The notes beneath the pieces were generated by a model. The model saw nothing but the letters and a program-made list of their open reading frames with translations. It did no database searches and was not told the origin of the DNA. A program made the position numbers and the translations under genes. From the NCBI GenBank assembly GCA_016782865.1, contig JADHXR010000055.1, positions 1 through 43,294 on the forward strand: a stretch of 43,294 nt of DNA, in the 5' to 3' direction. This document shows, one piece after another, positions 25,848-35,222 of the stretch. The DNA is from Phycisphaerae bacterium. Lineage in GTDB: Bacteria; Planctomycetota; Phycisphaerae; Sedimentisphaerales; Anaerobacaceae. Within the stretch, counting starts at the first letter, position 1. Every line of letters begins with the position of its first letter.

Positions 25848-27614
25848 ATGGTATTTGAGAGATTGATGAGATTTGGGAACTTGATTTGTTTGATCACGAT
25901 TCTGGCGGCGGGCGTTGCGCGCGCCGATATTGCAGATTTTGAGGATTTGGTTTTGACGGGTGACTCCTACTGGAACGGCTCGGACGGATCGGGCGGCTTC
26001 GCCAGCGGGGTCGCATATTTTGGCAACAGCTACAACACCGACTGGGGCTCGTGGGACGGCTTCTCCTATTCCAGCGCAACCGACACCACGACACAAGGGA
26101 TGGCGGCACAATACAACGCCATCACCGGAGCCGGCCAAGACGGCTCAGCTAATTACGCGATCGGCTACGTCGGCTGGGCCTCGCCGCCGACTGTTACGTT
26201 GAGCAGCCCCGGCGTGGTGGACGGTTTGTACGTCACCAATTGCAGCTACCCTTACCACGCCATTCAAAACGCAGATCTCTTCTCCAAGAAGTTCGGCGGA
26301 CCCGCAGGCAATGATCCGGACTTCTTTCTGCTGACGATCACGGGTAAAGACGCCGGCGGCGCTGTGACCGGTGCGGTCGATTTCTACTTGGCCGATTACC
26401 GCTCGGCCGACAACAGCGGCGACTACGTTGTCGATATGTGGCAATACGTCGATTTGACTTCGCTGGGCGTTGTCGAAAGCCTGGAGTTTACGCTCAGTTC
26501 CAGCGACGTGGGCGATTGGGGCATGAACACTCCAGCGTACTTCGCGATAGATACGCTCGTGGGCCGGGCGGCCGCCGACGGCGCGGGCCCCTACACCGAG
26601 GCCGGTATAAGCGGCTACGTAGATCCCAACAACGGCTGGGGCCATGCCGATCCGCAGGACCCCAACGCGGTGATAAATCCGATATTTCGCGGCTGGGCGA
26701 CGGAGGTCGTCAGCTACGAGCCGGCGCCGGGACTGGCCGGGCAATGGACCGATCCAAGCATGGCTTTGGGCCCGGCCACGGGCAGCAACATAGACATCGT
26801 CAGCCTGGGCCACCTCAGTCAGGATCAGATCAGTCAGGGTCTGCCGCCGGGTCAGATAACGTTGTCATTCGCCGAGCCGATTCGTCAGGGCGCCGGCTAT
26901 GATTTTGTTGTTTTCGAGAACGCCTTCATCTCGAGCGCCGACTGGAGCGGCGACTCGCTCGCGGGCCAGATGTTCGCCGAGCTTGCGTACGTCGAGGTGT
27001 CATCGAACGGCGTTGATTTTGTCCGGTTTCCCTCTGTGTCTTTGACTGAGGAGCTTGTGGGCCGCTACGGGACTATCGAGATCAGCAACGCCTACAATCT
27101 GGCCGGCAAGCATCCGAACGCCAACGGTATCTGCACGGGCACGCCGTTCGACTTGAAGGAGATAGCCGACGATCCGGACGTCGTCTCAACCCTGGTGGAC
27201 ATAAACGATATCAGGTATGTGCGGATCGTGGATGTGCCGGGCAGCGGAGATTTTTATGATGACGCCGTGCTGCACATAGACTCCGCCACCTGGGGCGTTT
27301 GGGACTTCTACGCGGACAACCATCCGATTTACGACGCCTGGGACGCATCTATGGCGGCGGACCCTTCGGGCGGATTTGATTTGGAAGCGGTAGGCGTTCT
27401 GAGAGAACAGGAGCATGCCGCCGACATCGATCTAAACGGTGTGGTCGATGTGGTCGATTTCGAATTGCTTATCTCGGCGCTGGACAGTCGCTTCGGCGAG
27501 CCCGGGTGGATAGCAAGGTGCGATCTGGCCGAGCCTAAAGACCTGATCGTCGACGTTTCCGATTTTGACGTCTTTGTCGATCAATGGCGCAAGACAGAAC
27601 AATGGCATAAATGA
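25848..27614 (+). CDS. Secreted DUF4465 protein with C-terminal dockerin
   Basis: Start at ATG 25848 with GGAGG seven bases upstream; 588 residues. Signal peptide of about 27 residues ending VARA|DI. Residues about 28-250 are a DUF4465-type domain (ADFEDLVLTGDSYWNGSDGS, GGFASGVAYFGNSYNTDWGS, GLYVTNCSYPYHAI, FYLADYRSAD). A second surface domain spans about 255-510 (ITLSFAEPIRQGAGYDFVVF, AELAYVEVSSNGVDFVRFP, YNLAGKHPNANG). The tail has two calcium-binding dockerin I repeats (DIDLNGVVDVVDFELLI, VDVSDFDVFVDQW). Under a cobalamin riboswitch. I recall DUF4465 from Bacteroides surface B12-binding proteins (BtuH); a corrinoid-capturing surface protein is the likely role. Dockerin suggests docking to a cohesin partner elsewhere. 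Confidence 0.85.
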   Translation: MVFERLMRFGNLICLITILAAGVARADIADFEDLVLTGDSYWNGSDGSGGFASGVAYFGNSYNTDWGSWDGFSYSSATDTTTQGMAAQYNAITGAGQDGSANYAIGYVGWASPPTVTLSSPGVVDGLYVTNCSYPYHAIQNADLFSKKFGGPAGNDPDFFLLTITGKDAGGAVTGAVDFYLADYRSADNSGDYVVDMWQYVDLTSLGVVESLEFTLSSSDVGDWGMNTPAYFAIDTLVGRAAADGAGPYTEAGISGYVDPNNGWGHADPQDPNAVINPIFRGWATEVVSYEPAPGLAGQWTDPSMALGPATGSNIDIVSLGHLSQDQISQGLPPGQITLSFAEPIRQGAGYDFVVFENAFISSADWSGDSLAGQMFAELAYVEVSSNGVDFVRFPSVSLTEELVGRYGTIEISNAYNLAGKHPNANGICTGTPFDLKEIADDPDVVSTLVDINDIRYVRIVDVPGSGDFYDDAVLHIDSATWGVWDFYADNHPIYDAWDASMAADPSGGFDLEAVGVLREQEHAADIDLNGVVDVVDFELLISALDSRFGEPGWIARCDLAEPKDLIVDVSDFDVFVDQWRKTEQWHK

Positions 27615-27670
27615 TAGCGGATAGCAGATAACGGATAGCGCAATAGGATGCGACGAGCTGCTATCCGCTA
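27615..27670. repeat. Palindromic intergenic repeat
   Basis: TAGCGGATAGCAG (27615-27627) and CTGCTATCCGCTA (27658-27670) are perfect 13-bp arms; further GATAGCG/GCTATCCGC copies lie inside and just after. Starts right after the DUF4465 stop. May slow transcription before the next gene or be a dispersed repeat. Confidence 0.6.
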
Positions 27671-27705
27671 AACGCTGCACGCTATCCGCTCGAAGTCGGA
27701 GTCTT

Positions 27706-28521
27706 ATGTGTAACAGAAAGACAAGAGCGTTCACGCTGACCGAACTGCTGGTCGTGATATCAGTCATGGCCATGCTGATGGCGATACTGATGCCGGCTCT
27801 CGGTGCGGCTCGATCCGAAAGCCTGGCGCTGGCCTGCAAGTCGAATCTGCGCCAGCTCCTGTTGGCAGGTGTCGGCTACGCCACCGAGAATGACGGCTCG
27901 TATGTACCGGCCGCGAGTGACATGTGGGACAACAGCGCAGGGCTGGCCCGCTGGCACGGGCGCAGGGACAGGCTCGACGATTCGTTCGATCCGCTCAGAG
28001 GGCCTTTGGCGGGATATCTGGCTGACGGCCGGGTCAAGGAGTGTCCCGCGAAAGTGGACTTCGTGAAGGGCCGCGACTGGAGTGCGAATTTCGAGCAGGG
28101 CTGCGGCGGCTACGGCTATAACATGACGTATATCGGCAGCCGCCTCTGGCAGGGCGGGACGAGCATCAACTGGAAGGATTCCTATGCCAGGACGACCCGG
28201 ATGGCGGAAATTGCCTCGCCCGGCGAGACTGTTATGTTTGCCGACACCGCGATGGCCAAAGACGGGAAATCTCTTATCGAATACTCGTTCGTCGAACCGC
28301 CTTTTGCTGTGTATAACGGCCGGCCGATTACGGGGTTCTACTTGTCGCCGTCCATTCATTTTCGCCATAGAGACCAGGCAAATGTCGGCTGGGCCGACGG
28401 GCATATCGACCCGCGCCGGATGGCCGGTCTTGACGAGGCGAATGCCTACGGCATCGACTCGGCCCAAATGAAATTGGGCTGGTTCGAGCCCGTGGATAAT
28501 AGCCCGTACGATTTGAAGTGA
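27706..28521 (+). CDS. Prepilin-like (type II secretion pseudopilin) protein, H-X9-DG type
   Basis: 271 residues. N-terminal class III leader RAFTLTELLVVISVMAMLM with Glu at +5 and Ala (not Gly) before Phe at the cleavage site, then a hydrophobic helix, and a globular domain ending in the H-X9-DG motif (HRDQANVGWADG). GGAG is five bases before ATG. Planctomycetes have dozens of such proteins; they presumably form short pili or assemble with secretion machinery. Position between the DUF4465 and DUF71 genes under the riboswitch suggests a part in corrinoid uptake at the envelope, which is inference. Confidence 0.88.
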   Translation: MCNRKTRAFTLTELLVVISVMAMLMAILMPALGAARSESLALACKSNLRQLLLAGVGYATENDGSYVPAASDMWDNSAGLARWHGRRDRLDDSFDPLRGPLAGYLADGRVKECPAKVDFVKGRDWSANFEQGCGGYGYNMTYIGSRLWQGGTSINWKDSYARTTRMAEIASPGETVMFADTAMAKDGKSLIEYSFVEPPFAVYNGRPITGFYLSPSIHFRHRDQANVGWADGHIDPRRMAGLDEANAYGIDSAQMKLGWFEPVDNSPYDLK

Positions 28522-28533
28522 AAGGGTAAAGCC

Positions 28534-29220
28534 GTGAAGGAAAGAGTGTTACTCTCCTGGAGTGGAGGCAAAGACAGTGCGCTAGCCCTTCACGAACTTC
28601 GCAAAAGCGGCAAGTATGAAGTGGCGGCCCTGCTGACGACGATAACGCGGGACTACGACAGAATCTGCATGCACGGCGTGCGGAGCATCCTGCTCGAACA
28701 ACAGGCCGAATCACTCGCCTTGCCTCTGGAGAAAATATTCCTCTCGAAAAACGCCTCCAACGAGGAATATGAATCCAGTATGCGCCAGATCCTTGAAAGA
28801 TACAGGGCTGAAGGTGTCTGCGGCGTGGTTTTCGGAGACATCTTCCTGGAAGACCTGAAAAGATATCGGCAAGAGAAACTTTCGCAAATAGGAATGAAGG
28901 GCCTGTTCCCGATATGGAAAAGAGATACCGCCGAGCTTGCCTGTGCGTTCATAGATTTGGGCTTCGAAGCCATCGTTACCTGCGCCGATTCCAATCTTCT
29001 CGACAGCACGCTTGTGGGCAGGCCTTTTGACGAGCAATTCCTCTCTACGCTCCCGGAGGCGGTCGATCCGTGTGGCGAAAACGGGGAATTCCACTCGTTC
29101 GTATCCGACGGGCCGATATTCCAGCGACAGATTCCGCACACAACGGGCGAGGTTGTTCTGCGCGAGAACGGTTTTTACTATTGCGATTTGGTGCCGGCCG
29201 CGACAGCGAGCAAAGGATAA
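28534..29220 (+). CDS. DUF71/COG2102 ATP-pyrophosphatase, predicted B12-salvage type
   Basis: 228 residues, GTG start 12 bp after the prepilin stop, so same operon. PP-loop SGGKDSALALHEL (10-22), LEKIFL, VVFGDIFLEDLKRYRQE, WKRDTAELA and the C-terminal DPCGENGEFHSFVSDGPIF. The family splits into diphthine-ammonia ligase (eukaryotes, archaea) and a bacterial branch predicted from gene clustering to act in B12 salvage (de Crecy-Lagard and colleagues). Presence behind a cobalamin riboswitch supports the latter: likely ATP-dependent amidation or hydrolysis of corrinoid intermediates. Enzymatic step unproven. Confidence 0.88.
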   Translation: MKERVLLSWSGGKDSALALHELRKSGKYEVAALLTTITRDYDRICMHGVRSILLEQQAESLALPLEKIFLSKNASNEEYESSMRQILERYRAEGVCGVVFGDIFLEDLKRYRQEKLSQIGMKGLFPIWKRDTAELACAFIDLGFEAIVTCADSNLLDSTLVGRPFDEQFLSTLPEAVDPCGENGEFHSFVSDGPIFQRQIPHTTGEVVLRENGFYYCDLVPAATASKG

Positions 29221-29227
29221 CAAACAA

Positions 29228-29260
29228 AGGGCCCATACCGAGTCAATCGGTATAGGCCCT
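29228..29260. terminator. Bidirectional hairpin terminator between DUF71 and LamG gene 1
   Basis: AGGGCC-CATACCGA and its complement CGGTATAGGCCCT close a stem over 29228-29260, lying 7 bp after the DUF71 stop and 74 bp after the convergent LamG gene's stop. T-rich sequence TTTGTT follows on the minus strand. Same hairpin type as at 32851, 35302 and 37659. Confidence 0.8.
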
Positions 29261-29333
29261 GAAATGGCCTGAAATGCAAAGCCTTATCGTCGTCACTGTG
29301 AGGCCTCACAGCAAGCACGCCTAACAATGCTGT

Positions 29334-32300
29334 TTAGTCGATTCTGGAAATCACGATAGCGTCCAGGAGCGCACCATCTTCACGACGGGCAATCTCAAGA
29401 GTGTACGTCCCGCCCGGCAGCGTCCAGTTCGCGGTCTCTCCGGCGTGATCGCCGCTGAACACATCTTCCCAGTGCCAGTAGTCTCCGTCCGGTGGATCGG
29501 ACCACCTCACCCAGCCGGTGCCGGGGTTGTCGGGGTCTTCGCCCGGAGTCAGATCGGTGGCGCCCAAAATCCGGACCCAGAAGGAATCGCCGGCCGGAAT
29601 AATCACGCGACCGGTGACTTTGTAGACTCCACCCTGAACGGTGAAACTGTAGCTGGCGACACCGTCAGCGGGCGGAGTGTCGGATTCGTTGCCGATCCCG
29701 ACATCCGTGCCGATGTATTTTCCGGCCGATGCCAACGGATCATCATAGACCTTCATGGGCGCGCTGATCGAAGCGGCCGCCTCTGCCTCGATCCAGACTT
29801 CCTCTGACGGAACCACAACCAGGGGCGCAGTCCGATACAGCCGGATGTCGTCGATCAGCACGGTGCCTGCACCGCCGGCTGCGCCAGTCCTCTCAAGGCC
29901 AACGGCCACCTGTGTGACATTGGTGAGATTTGTTCCCAGACTCGCCAGGTCGATGTCCCACTGCTTCCATCTCAGTTCGGCCACGTCGGCCATATTGCCG
30001 GGATACGTCACCTTGACACCGTTGACCTTGACATACAGTCGATCGGAGACGGAGTTGCCCGGGGTGCCGTGGAACCACAGCACCAAGGTCTGCGGCGAAC
30101 CTATCGTCCAATTCCGGCCAACCGGAAGCTCGGCGGTGTTTGCGGTGATCTCGGACAAAGCTGCCGCGGCGTTGTTGTACAGCAGCGGTGCCGACTTACC
30201 ACCACCGTGCACGATCCCCGCCTCCATGGTGGGCTCAAACGGTACGATATAACCGGCGGCCGAGCCATTTGTTGCCGGATTGTCAAATCCATCTTTCCAC
30301 GTCTCGTATATCAGATTGCTGCCCGGCTGTCCGCTTTCTGTGTCATTGTAGGACTCAAAATCGTCCACGACAAGATAGTCGGCCACGCTGAAGCTCCAGA
30401 GTCCGCCACTGGTGATCGTCCCATCATCAGCGATCTCATCGATACGCCAGTAGTATGGGCCGCCGGCCCATTCGACACCTTCCGACGGCGTATAGGCGGT
30501 CATGCTCTGACGACCTCGATAGACCCCGCTAGTGTCGGATGCGTCGGCATTAGCCACAGCATCTCCATCCATGCCGAAGTAAACGTCATGCTCAGACGCT
30601 CCCTCTCCAGGCGACCAGCTAAGCGAGGTTGCCTCGATCAGCGTGGCCAGGGCGCTGTTGCCTGGCTGCGGACTGCCGGGACGACGAGGATCTTCACCTT
30701 TGCTGTAGATTTCGACAATCTCATCGGCGCTGAGAGCGCGGTCGAACAATCTGACATCGTCCATGATGCCCTCGTAGAACACATTGTCCTCGGCGGCACT
30801 GCCAAGCCGGATGATCGCGAGCTCTTTCACGTTCGTGTTGTGTGCCGCAGAGCCCACTTCCAAACCGTTCACGTACAGCCTGCACCCATCGGCCAGGTCC
30901 CACGTCGCTGCAACGTGAGTCCAGCCATGGCCACCGACCTCGGGGCCGTTTATGGTAATGTCACTTCCACTGCCGTCCTCTTCCAGGAAGAAGTCCAGCT
31001 CGCCTGCACCCGGGTCGTCGATATTGATGTGGATCTCATTTTCACCGCCGTAGCTGTTACCGTAGGTTTCGGCGCTTCCGTACCAGAGCATGCCTTCATC
31101 GTCGTCCTGAGTCGTGTTGATCCACATAAGAACGGAGCCTGCGCCCGTGGTGACCATTCCCGGCGGCAGCTCGACGTAGCCCTGGTAGTCGCCCAGGAAC
31201 TCAAGCCCCAGGTTGAACGTGCTGGAAACCCACTGCACGTTGGCCGCTCCGGATATGGTGCCGTGATTGCCGTGGCCCGAGAAGTCGACGATCCTCGTGC
31301 CCTTGCCGGCCTCGAACTTCCACCATCCGACCAGACTGGGATCGGTAATCGGTATCTCGGGCAGCGTCCTGAAGCTCCATACCTCACCTTTGATCGTGGC
31401 TGGAGGATTGAGCTGATCGACCCGCCAGTAGTATGTCTTGTTGTGTTCAAGCGGGCCGGGAGGGGTAAAGTCCGCCGTTGCTCTGGCGACCCCAGGCACG
31501 GCGGCACTGTTGACATCCTCGAAGGTATCACCGAAATAGACGGTGTTTAATTTCACACCCAGGCCCGGATTCCAGGTCAGGGGCATGTCCGTATCCTGAT
31601 ACACGGCCCCAGCAGACGGGCTGGGATCATACGCGTTCAGCGGCGGAACGCGAAAGCTCCAGACAGGTCCCTCATGTCTGGTCGTGCCGTCTGCCTCAAC
31701 CTCATCGACCCGCCAATAGTAGGTCGTTCCCTGAACCAGACCATCCGGATAGGGAGACCCCAAAAATCCAACGACAATGGATGGCGATGGCGACGGCTGG
31801 CTGCCGCGGAAGGTCTCGGCGGCGCGGTTGTTGACGTCGTCGAAACTCTCACCGAGATACACATCGTGGGTGGCCGCAGTTTCTCCAGTGGACCACGAGA
31901 GGCTGGCCCACGTGGCAGCATGCAGCGCGCCGTCGGCGGGGGCCGGACTGTGAGCATTCAAGATGGCTCCCCAGAAACTTTCGGGCGGGCCGGGCTCGTT
32001 GCCCGAGAGTGTGAAATCGGGGTTGCTGGTCACAACGATCTTGTCGATGATAAGTCCGTCCTCGCGCACCCAGATGTTCAAGGTGTGAGGGCCGGTCGAA
32101 GTTACGTTGACCCGCGATGGACCCGCCGCTTGGTACCTGTTGTTGCTCCATTGGTAATTGTTGTTCCAGCCGCTCATTTGGCTGGAAAGTGTTGCGTCGC
32201 CGTCCAGACCCGCATGGCACGAGTCATCGCTGCCGCTCTCGCCCCATGCCAGAATCCACACATAGTGAATGCCGGTCTTGACAAAGTTGATCTCATAATC

Positions 32301-32570
32301 CAGCCGCTCGCTATTGGTCAAGAAGTTGCTGCTGTGCCCGCCCTGGCCATTTGGCGCCCACATGCCGGCGGCACCGGCAAAGCCCCCCGTGGGCCCGGTC
32401 AGCACCCATGCGTGGCCGCCATTTTCAACGTTGGCGTCGAAGTTCTCGGCTTCGACCGACACAATCCCATCGGGGCCGGGATCCTGCTGGAGCGACTGAG
32501 CGTTCAACGAGCCCGCGATCAGCCCCAGCACCAGGAAAAGGCAAGCCAGAAAGGTAAGTTTACTGTACAT
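29334..32570 (-). CDS. Large secreted LamG protein with CBM-like ends
   Basis: 1078 residues, AGGAGGAC before the ATG. Signal peptide 1-24. Order: N-terminal CBM6/35-like domain (about 35-187; VSVEAENFDANVENGG), two Fn3-like modules (about 210-402) with TYYWRVDEV and TYYWRVDQL, a LamG/concanavalin domain (about 410-620; LVGWWKFEAGKGTRIVDFSG, GIMDDVRLFDRALSADEI), a third Fn3-like module (about 640-730), a shared C-terminal domain (VVDDFESYND ... VLIDDIRLYR, about 732-910) and a second CBM-like domain (about 925-1078; VWIEAEAAASIS). Likely a surface polysaccharide- or protein-binding factor. Largest of four tandem paralogues, and the only one with the two CBM-like domains. Confidence 0.85.
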   Translation of the reverse strand: MYSKLTFLACLFLVLGLIAGSLNAQSLQQDPGPDGIVSVEAENFDANVENGGHAWVLTGPTGGFAGAAGMWAPNGQGGHSSNFLTNSERLDYEINFVKTGIHYVWILAWGESGSDDSCHAGLDGDATLSSQMSGWNNNYQWSNNRYQAAGPSRVNVTSTGPHTLNIWVREDGLIIDKIVVTSNPDFTLSGNEPGPPESFWGAILNAHSPAPADGALHAATWASLSWSTGETAATHDVYLGESFDDVNNRAAETFRGSQPSPSPSIVVGFLGSPYPDGLVQGTTYYWRVDEVEADGTTRHEGPVWSFRVPPLNAYDPSPSAGAVYQDTDMPLTWNPGLGVKLNTVYFGDTFEDVNSAAVPGVARATADFTPPGPLEHNKTYYWRVDQLNPPATIKGEVWSFRTLPEIPITDPSLVGWWKFEAGKGTRIVDFSGHGNHGTISGAANVQWVSSTFNLGLEFLGDYQGYVELPPGMVTTGAGSVLMWINTTQDDDEGMLWYGSAETYGNSYGGENEIHINIDDPGAGELDFFLEEDGSGSDITINGPEVGGHGWTHVAATWDLADGCRLYVNGLEVGSAAHNTNVKELAIIRLGSAAEDNVFYEGIMDDVRLFDRALSADEIVEIYSKGEDPRRPGSPQPGNSALATLIEATSLSWSPGEGASEHDVYFGMDGDAVANADASDTSGVYRGRQSMTAYTPSEGVEWAGGPYYWRIDEIADDGTITSGGLWSFSVADYLVVDDFESYNDTESGQPGSNLIYETWKDGFDNPATNGSAAGYIVPFEPTMEAGIVHGGGKSAPLLYNNAAAALSEITANTAELPVGRNWTIGSPQTLVLWFHGTPGNSVSDRLYVKVNGVKVTYPGNMADVAELRWKQWDIDLASLGTNLTNVTQVAVGLERTGAAGGAGTVLIDDIRLYRTAPLVVVPSEEVWIEAEAAASISAPMKVYDDPLASAGKYIGTDVGIGNESDTPPADGVASYSFTVQGGVYKVTGRVIIPAGDSFWVRILGATDLTPGEDPDNPGTGWVRWSDPPDGDYWHWEDVFSGDHAGETANWTLPGGTYTLEIARREDGALLDAIVISRID

Positions 32571-32850
32571 GATAGTCCTCCTGTGAAAAGAGATTTAAGA
32601 AACAACCGATAGTGACTGCGGTCACACGTTGCACACACCAATATCCATCGAAAGTGATTCTTCTGCGGTTTGACACTGCCTCCTTCCTTCAAGAACCCAA
32701 TAAGAGCCATTGAAAACGCCAAGAAGCCAAGTTCAAAGCACAAGAAACATTTATCGGCAACTTCACGTACCATCTTTATACAAAACGATCCGTCCTGACG
32801 TCAAGAGAATTCTCCCAATCGGCACGAGTCCGCCGGGGAAAACATCCAAC

Positions 32851-32884
32851 GGGGCCCCATACGGGATGAATCGGCACAGGCCCC
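32851..32884 (-). terminator. Hairpin terminator after LamG gene 2
   Basis: GGGGCC ... GGCCCC arms with CCCATACGGGAT / ATCGGCACAGG inner stem, 57 bp after the stop at 32942. Inner pairing is imperfect. Shares the design of the other three hairpins. Confidence 0.75.
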
Positions 32885-32941
32885 GAATTCCAATACATGG
32901 CAGCGGTACAACTGCACGCCGCTTCAATAATTGCGCCAGAG

Positions 32942-35089
32942 CTAACGATACAGTCGAATGTCGTCGAAGTACATCTGACCTGAACCACCCGCCGCCGGAC
33001 TGTTCTTGGTTCCAAAGCCAATAGTCATGGTGTTGACGTTGGTAAGGTCCAAGCCCGCAAATGCTTGCAGGTCGATCACCCACTCGTTCCATCCTGTTAT
33101 CTGCGTTGCACTCGCGTCATCGTGATAGACTACCGCATCGCCAAGAGCGACAAACATCCGATCGGCTGCATTACCAGAAGCGCCGCGGAACCATAATGAC
33201 AGCTTCGTGACGCCTTCGGCGGTCCAGTCTTTCGGGTAGATCAGCGTCAGGGTCGACTCAGAAATCATCAAGTTCGTGTCGTAGAGATACTTCATCGACT
33301 GGGCGCCGCCGTGAACAATCGTCTGCTCGGCATATGGGGGCAACTCATTGGCTGTGAGCGCTCCATTTGTCGGGATTCCATAGCCGTCTATCCAACTGGA
33401 GTATATCGTATTGCTGTTGGGATCCGGTGGATCTATATCATTGTAGGACTCGAAATCGTCCACGAGCAGGAAGTTGGCTGTCGCAAAGCTCCAGACAAGG
33501 CCCTTGATCGTTTCGGCGGCATAAACCGCGTCCACACGCCAGTAGTGTGTGGTGTTCCAGGGCATTTTGCCCGGATCGTAGCTCGCTGCGCCGCCAGGCT
33601 TGTTGCCCTTGAATTCGGGCGAAGCCTCCGTGGCATTTGCCACGGCGTCTTTGTCGGCGCCGAAATAGAGATCGTGCGAAGCGGCCGTCTCAGCCGGCGT
33701 CCAACTGAGGACCTGTGTCTGCGTTACATCCACAGCTCCGTTGGCGGGCATCGGATCGCCTGCGGCGCCGGGAGTGGTAAATGCCCAGACATCGCCTTTA
33801 TGAGTGGCAGCACCGTCAAACTCATCCACCCGCCAGTAGTAGACCTTCTCCGACTCAAGCGGGCCGGGCTTGAGGGTCGCTTCACTCCGCGGAACACCTC
33901 CGATGGCATTGTTTACCTCCTCGAAGTCAGTGCCGACATAAAATGTGTGCAAGGCAGCGCCAAATCCTGGCGTCCAGTTGAAGGTCCCATCCGGATCGAC
34001 GAACTCAGCGCCGTCAGCCGGGTCGGGACTATAAGCGGTATAGGGCTGAATAGAGAAGCTCCAGACATCTCCCTTCCAGGGACTGTTCGGATCGGCATCA
34101 TTGACTTCGTCGATTCGCCAGTAATAAGTTGCGCCCGGAATCAGACCCTCCGGGAAAGGAAATCCGGGGAAGCCGGCAAGAATAGTCGTCTCGCCCTGGT
34201 TGCCCTGGAATACCGCCGTGTCGGGGGTACCGCCATTGACGTCGTCAGAATTGTCACCAAGGTAAACATCATGCGAGACAGCGTAGTCTCCTGCCCGCCA
34301 GCTAAGAGTGGCCCATGTAGCTTCGAGCATGGTGCCGTCCTCAGGGACAGGACGCCTGGCAAGCGGGAATTCGACACCGGCCAGTCCGGCCCCATTCATA
34401 ATAGCCTGAATCTCATCTTCGCTGATTGCGTAGTTGAACACTCGGATGTCATCCATGTATCCGCTGATAGCATTTCCACCGTTTTCATCTTGCGTCCCGA
34501 AGAAGAGCGGTCCTACGGCACCCTCGAAATCGTGCGCTTTCGTGTTGTTATCACGGACCGGCGCCAAGGCACCATCGACATAGGCCTTAACGGCACCATC
34601 TTCCGGCAGGACCACGGCTATATGGTGCCACTGCCCGTCCAGTTGTCCCTCAGGGCTGTTCCCGGAGCGTGTGTCAAATTTATCTACAAAGCTACCGTCC
34701 GGGTAACGGATCTCACACCAGTGGTGCTCCGAACCTCCTTGATTGTCAGTACGTATCCACCAGGGCCCTCCAAAATAGTACCGCCCGGTGCGCGGCTGAT
34801 CGAGCTTTATCCAGGCGGACAAGGTGAAAGAGGTGGTGATGGCAAAAGGCCCGTCTACTTGCATGCCATTCTGGTTGATCTGCAAGACCTGGCCTCGCTC
34901 GGGATCAGCCACGATCACAGCATTTCCCAACAGAAGACCGTCCAGGCCGTTTCCGGAAATATCCGTGGGCGTGCCGTCATCAAACGTCCACCAGCCGGCA
35001 ATGGTCGGATCGGCACCGTTGCTCACGCTCGGCGCAATTACGACCGACACCAGAACAAGGACAGCCAAACAAGTGTGTCTTCTCAACAT
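32942..35089 (-). CDS. Secreted LamG / Fn3-like repeat protein, paralogue 2
   Basis: 715 residues, AGGAGGAC before ATG. Signal peptide 1-25. LamG domain about 28-230 (IAGWWTFDDGTPTDISGNGL, GYMDDIRVFNYAISEDEI), three Fn3-like modules about 250-350, 350-440 and 445-540 (TYYWRIDEVNDADPNSPWKG, VYYWRVDEFDGA, THYWRVDAV), and the conserved C-terminal domain (LLVDDFESYNDID ... MYFDDIRLYR). Same organisation as paralogues 3 and 4. Ligand unknown; LamG folds often bind glycans. Confidence 0.85.
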   Translation of the reverse strand: MLRRHTCLAVLVLVSVVIAPSVSNGADPTIAGWWTFDDGTPTDISGNGLDGLLLGNAVIVADPERGQVLQINQNGMQVDGPFAITTSFTLSAWIKLDQPRTGRYYFGGPWWIRTDNQGGSEHHWCEIRYPDGSFVDKFDTRSGNSPEGQLDGQWHHIAVVLPEDGAVKAYVDGALAPVRDNNTKAHDFEGAVGPLFFGTQDENGGNAISGYMDDIRVFNYAISEDEIQAIMNGAGLAGVEFPLARRPVPEDGTMLEATWATLSWRAGDYAVSHDVYLGDNSDDVNGGTPDTAVFQGNQGETTILAGFPGFPFPEGLIPGATYYWRIDEVNDADPNSPWKGDVWSFSIQPYTAYSPDPADGAEFVDPDGTFNWTPGFGAALHTFYVGTDFEEVNNAIGGVPRSEATLKPGPLESEKVYYWRVDEFDGAATHKGDVWAFTTPGAAGDPMPANGAVDVTQTQVLSWTPAETAASHDLYFGADKDAVANATEASPEFKGNKPGGAASYDPGKMPWNTTHYWRVDAVYAAETIKGLVWSFATANFLLVDDFESYNDIDPPDPNSNTIYSSWIDGYGIPTNGALTANELPPYAEQTIVHGGAQSMKYLYDTNLMISESTLTLIYPKDWTAEGVTKLSLWFRGASGNAADRMFVALGDAVVYHDDASATQITGWNEWVIDLQAFAGLDLTNVNTMTIGFGTKNSPAAGGSGQMYFDDIRLYR

Positions 35090-35165
35090 TTCCGTCCTCC
35101 TACCAAAAAGCTGCCAGAACGTCTGGCTATTCGAAGCTTCGAAACCACAAGCTCCACCAATTCTA

Positions 35166-35195
35166 TTTATACCAAATTGGCGGGCCTGCGGTCAA
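35166..35195 (-). promoter_or_regulatory. Extended -10 promoter of LamG gene 2
   Basis: On the minus strand TTGACC (35190-35195), 18-base spacer, TGG-TATAAA (-10 at 35166-35171). The promoter at 40079-40108 has the same layout and much identical sequence between and around the boxes, so the two genes are probably co-regulated. About 75 bp upstream of the start. Confidence 0.6.
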
Positions 35196-35222
35196 GAAGA
35201 ATGCCCGAACAGAGCCCGCCCC

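Noticed and set aside
30069..31550. 493-residue plus-strand frame
   Set aside because: Antisense to the LamG gene; arises from the codon bias of the real gene. No start signal, no domain.
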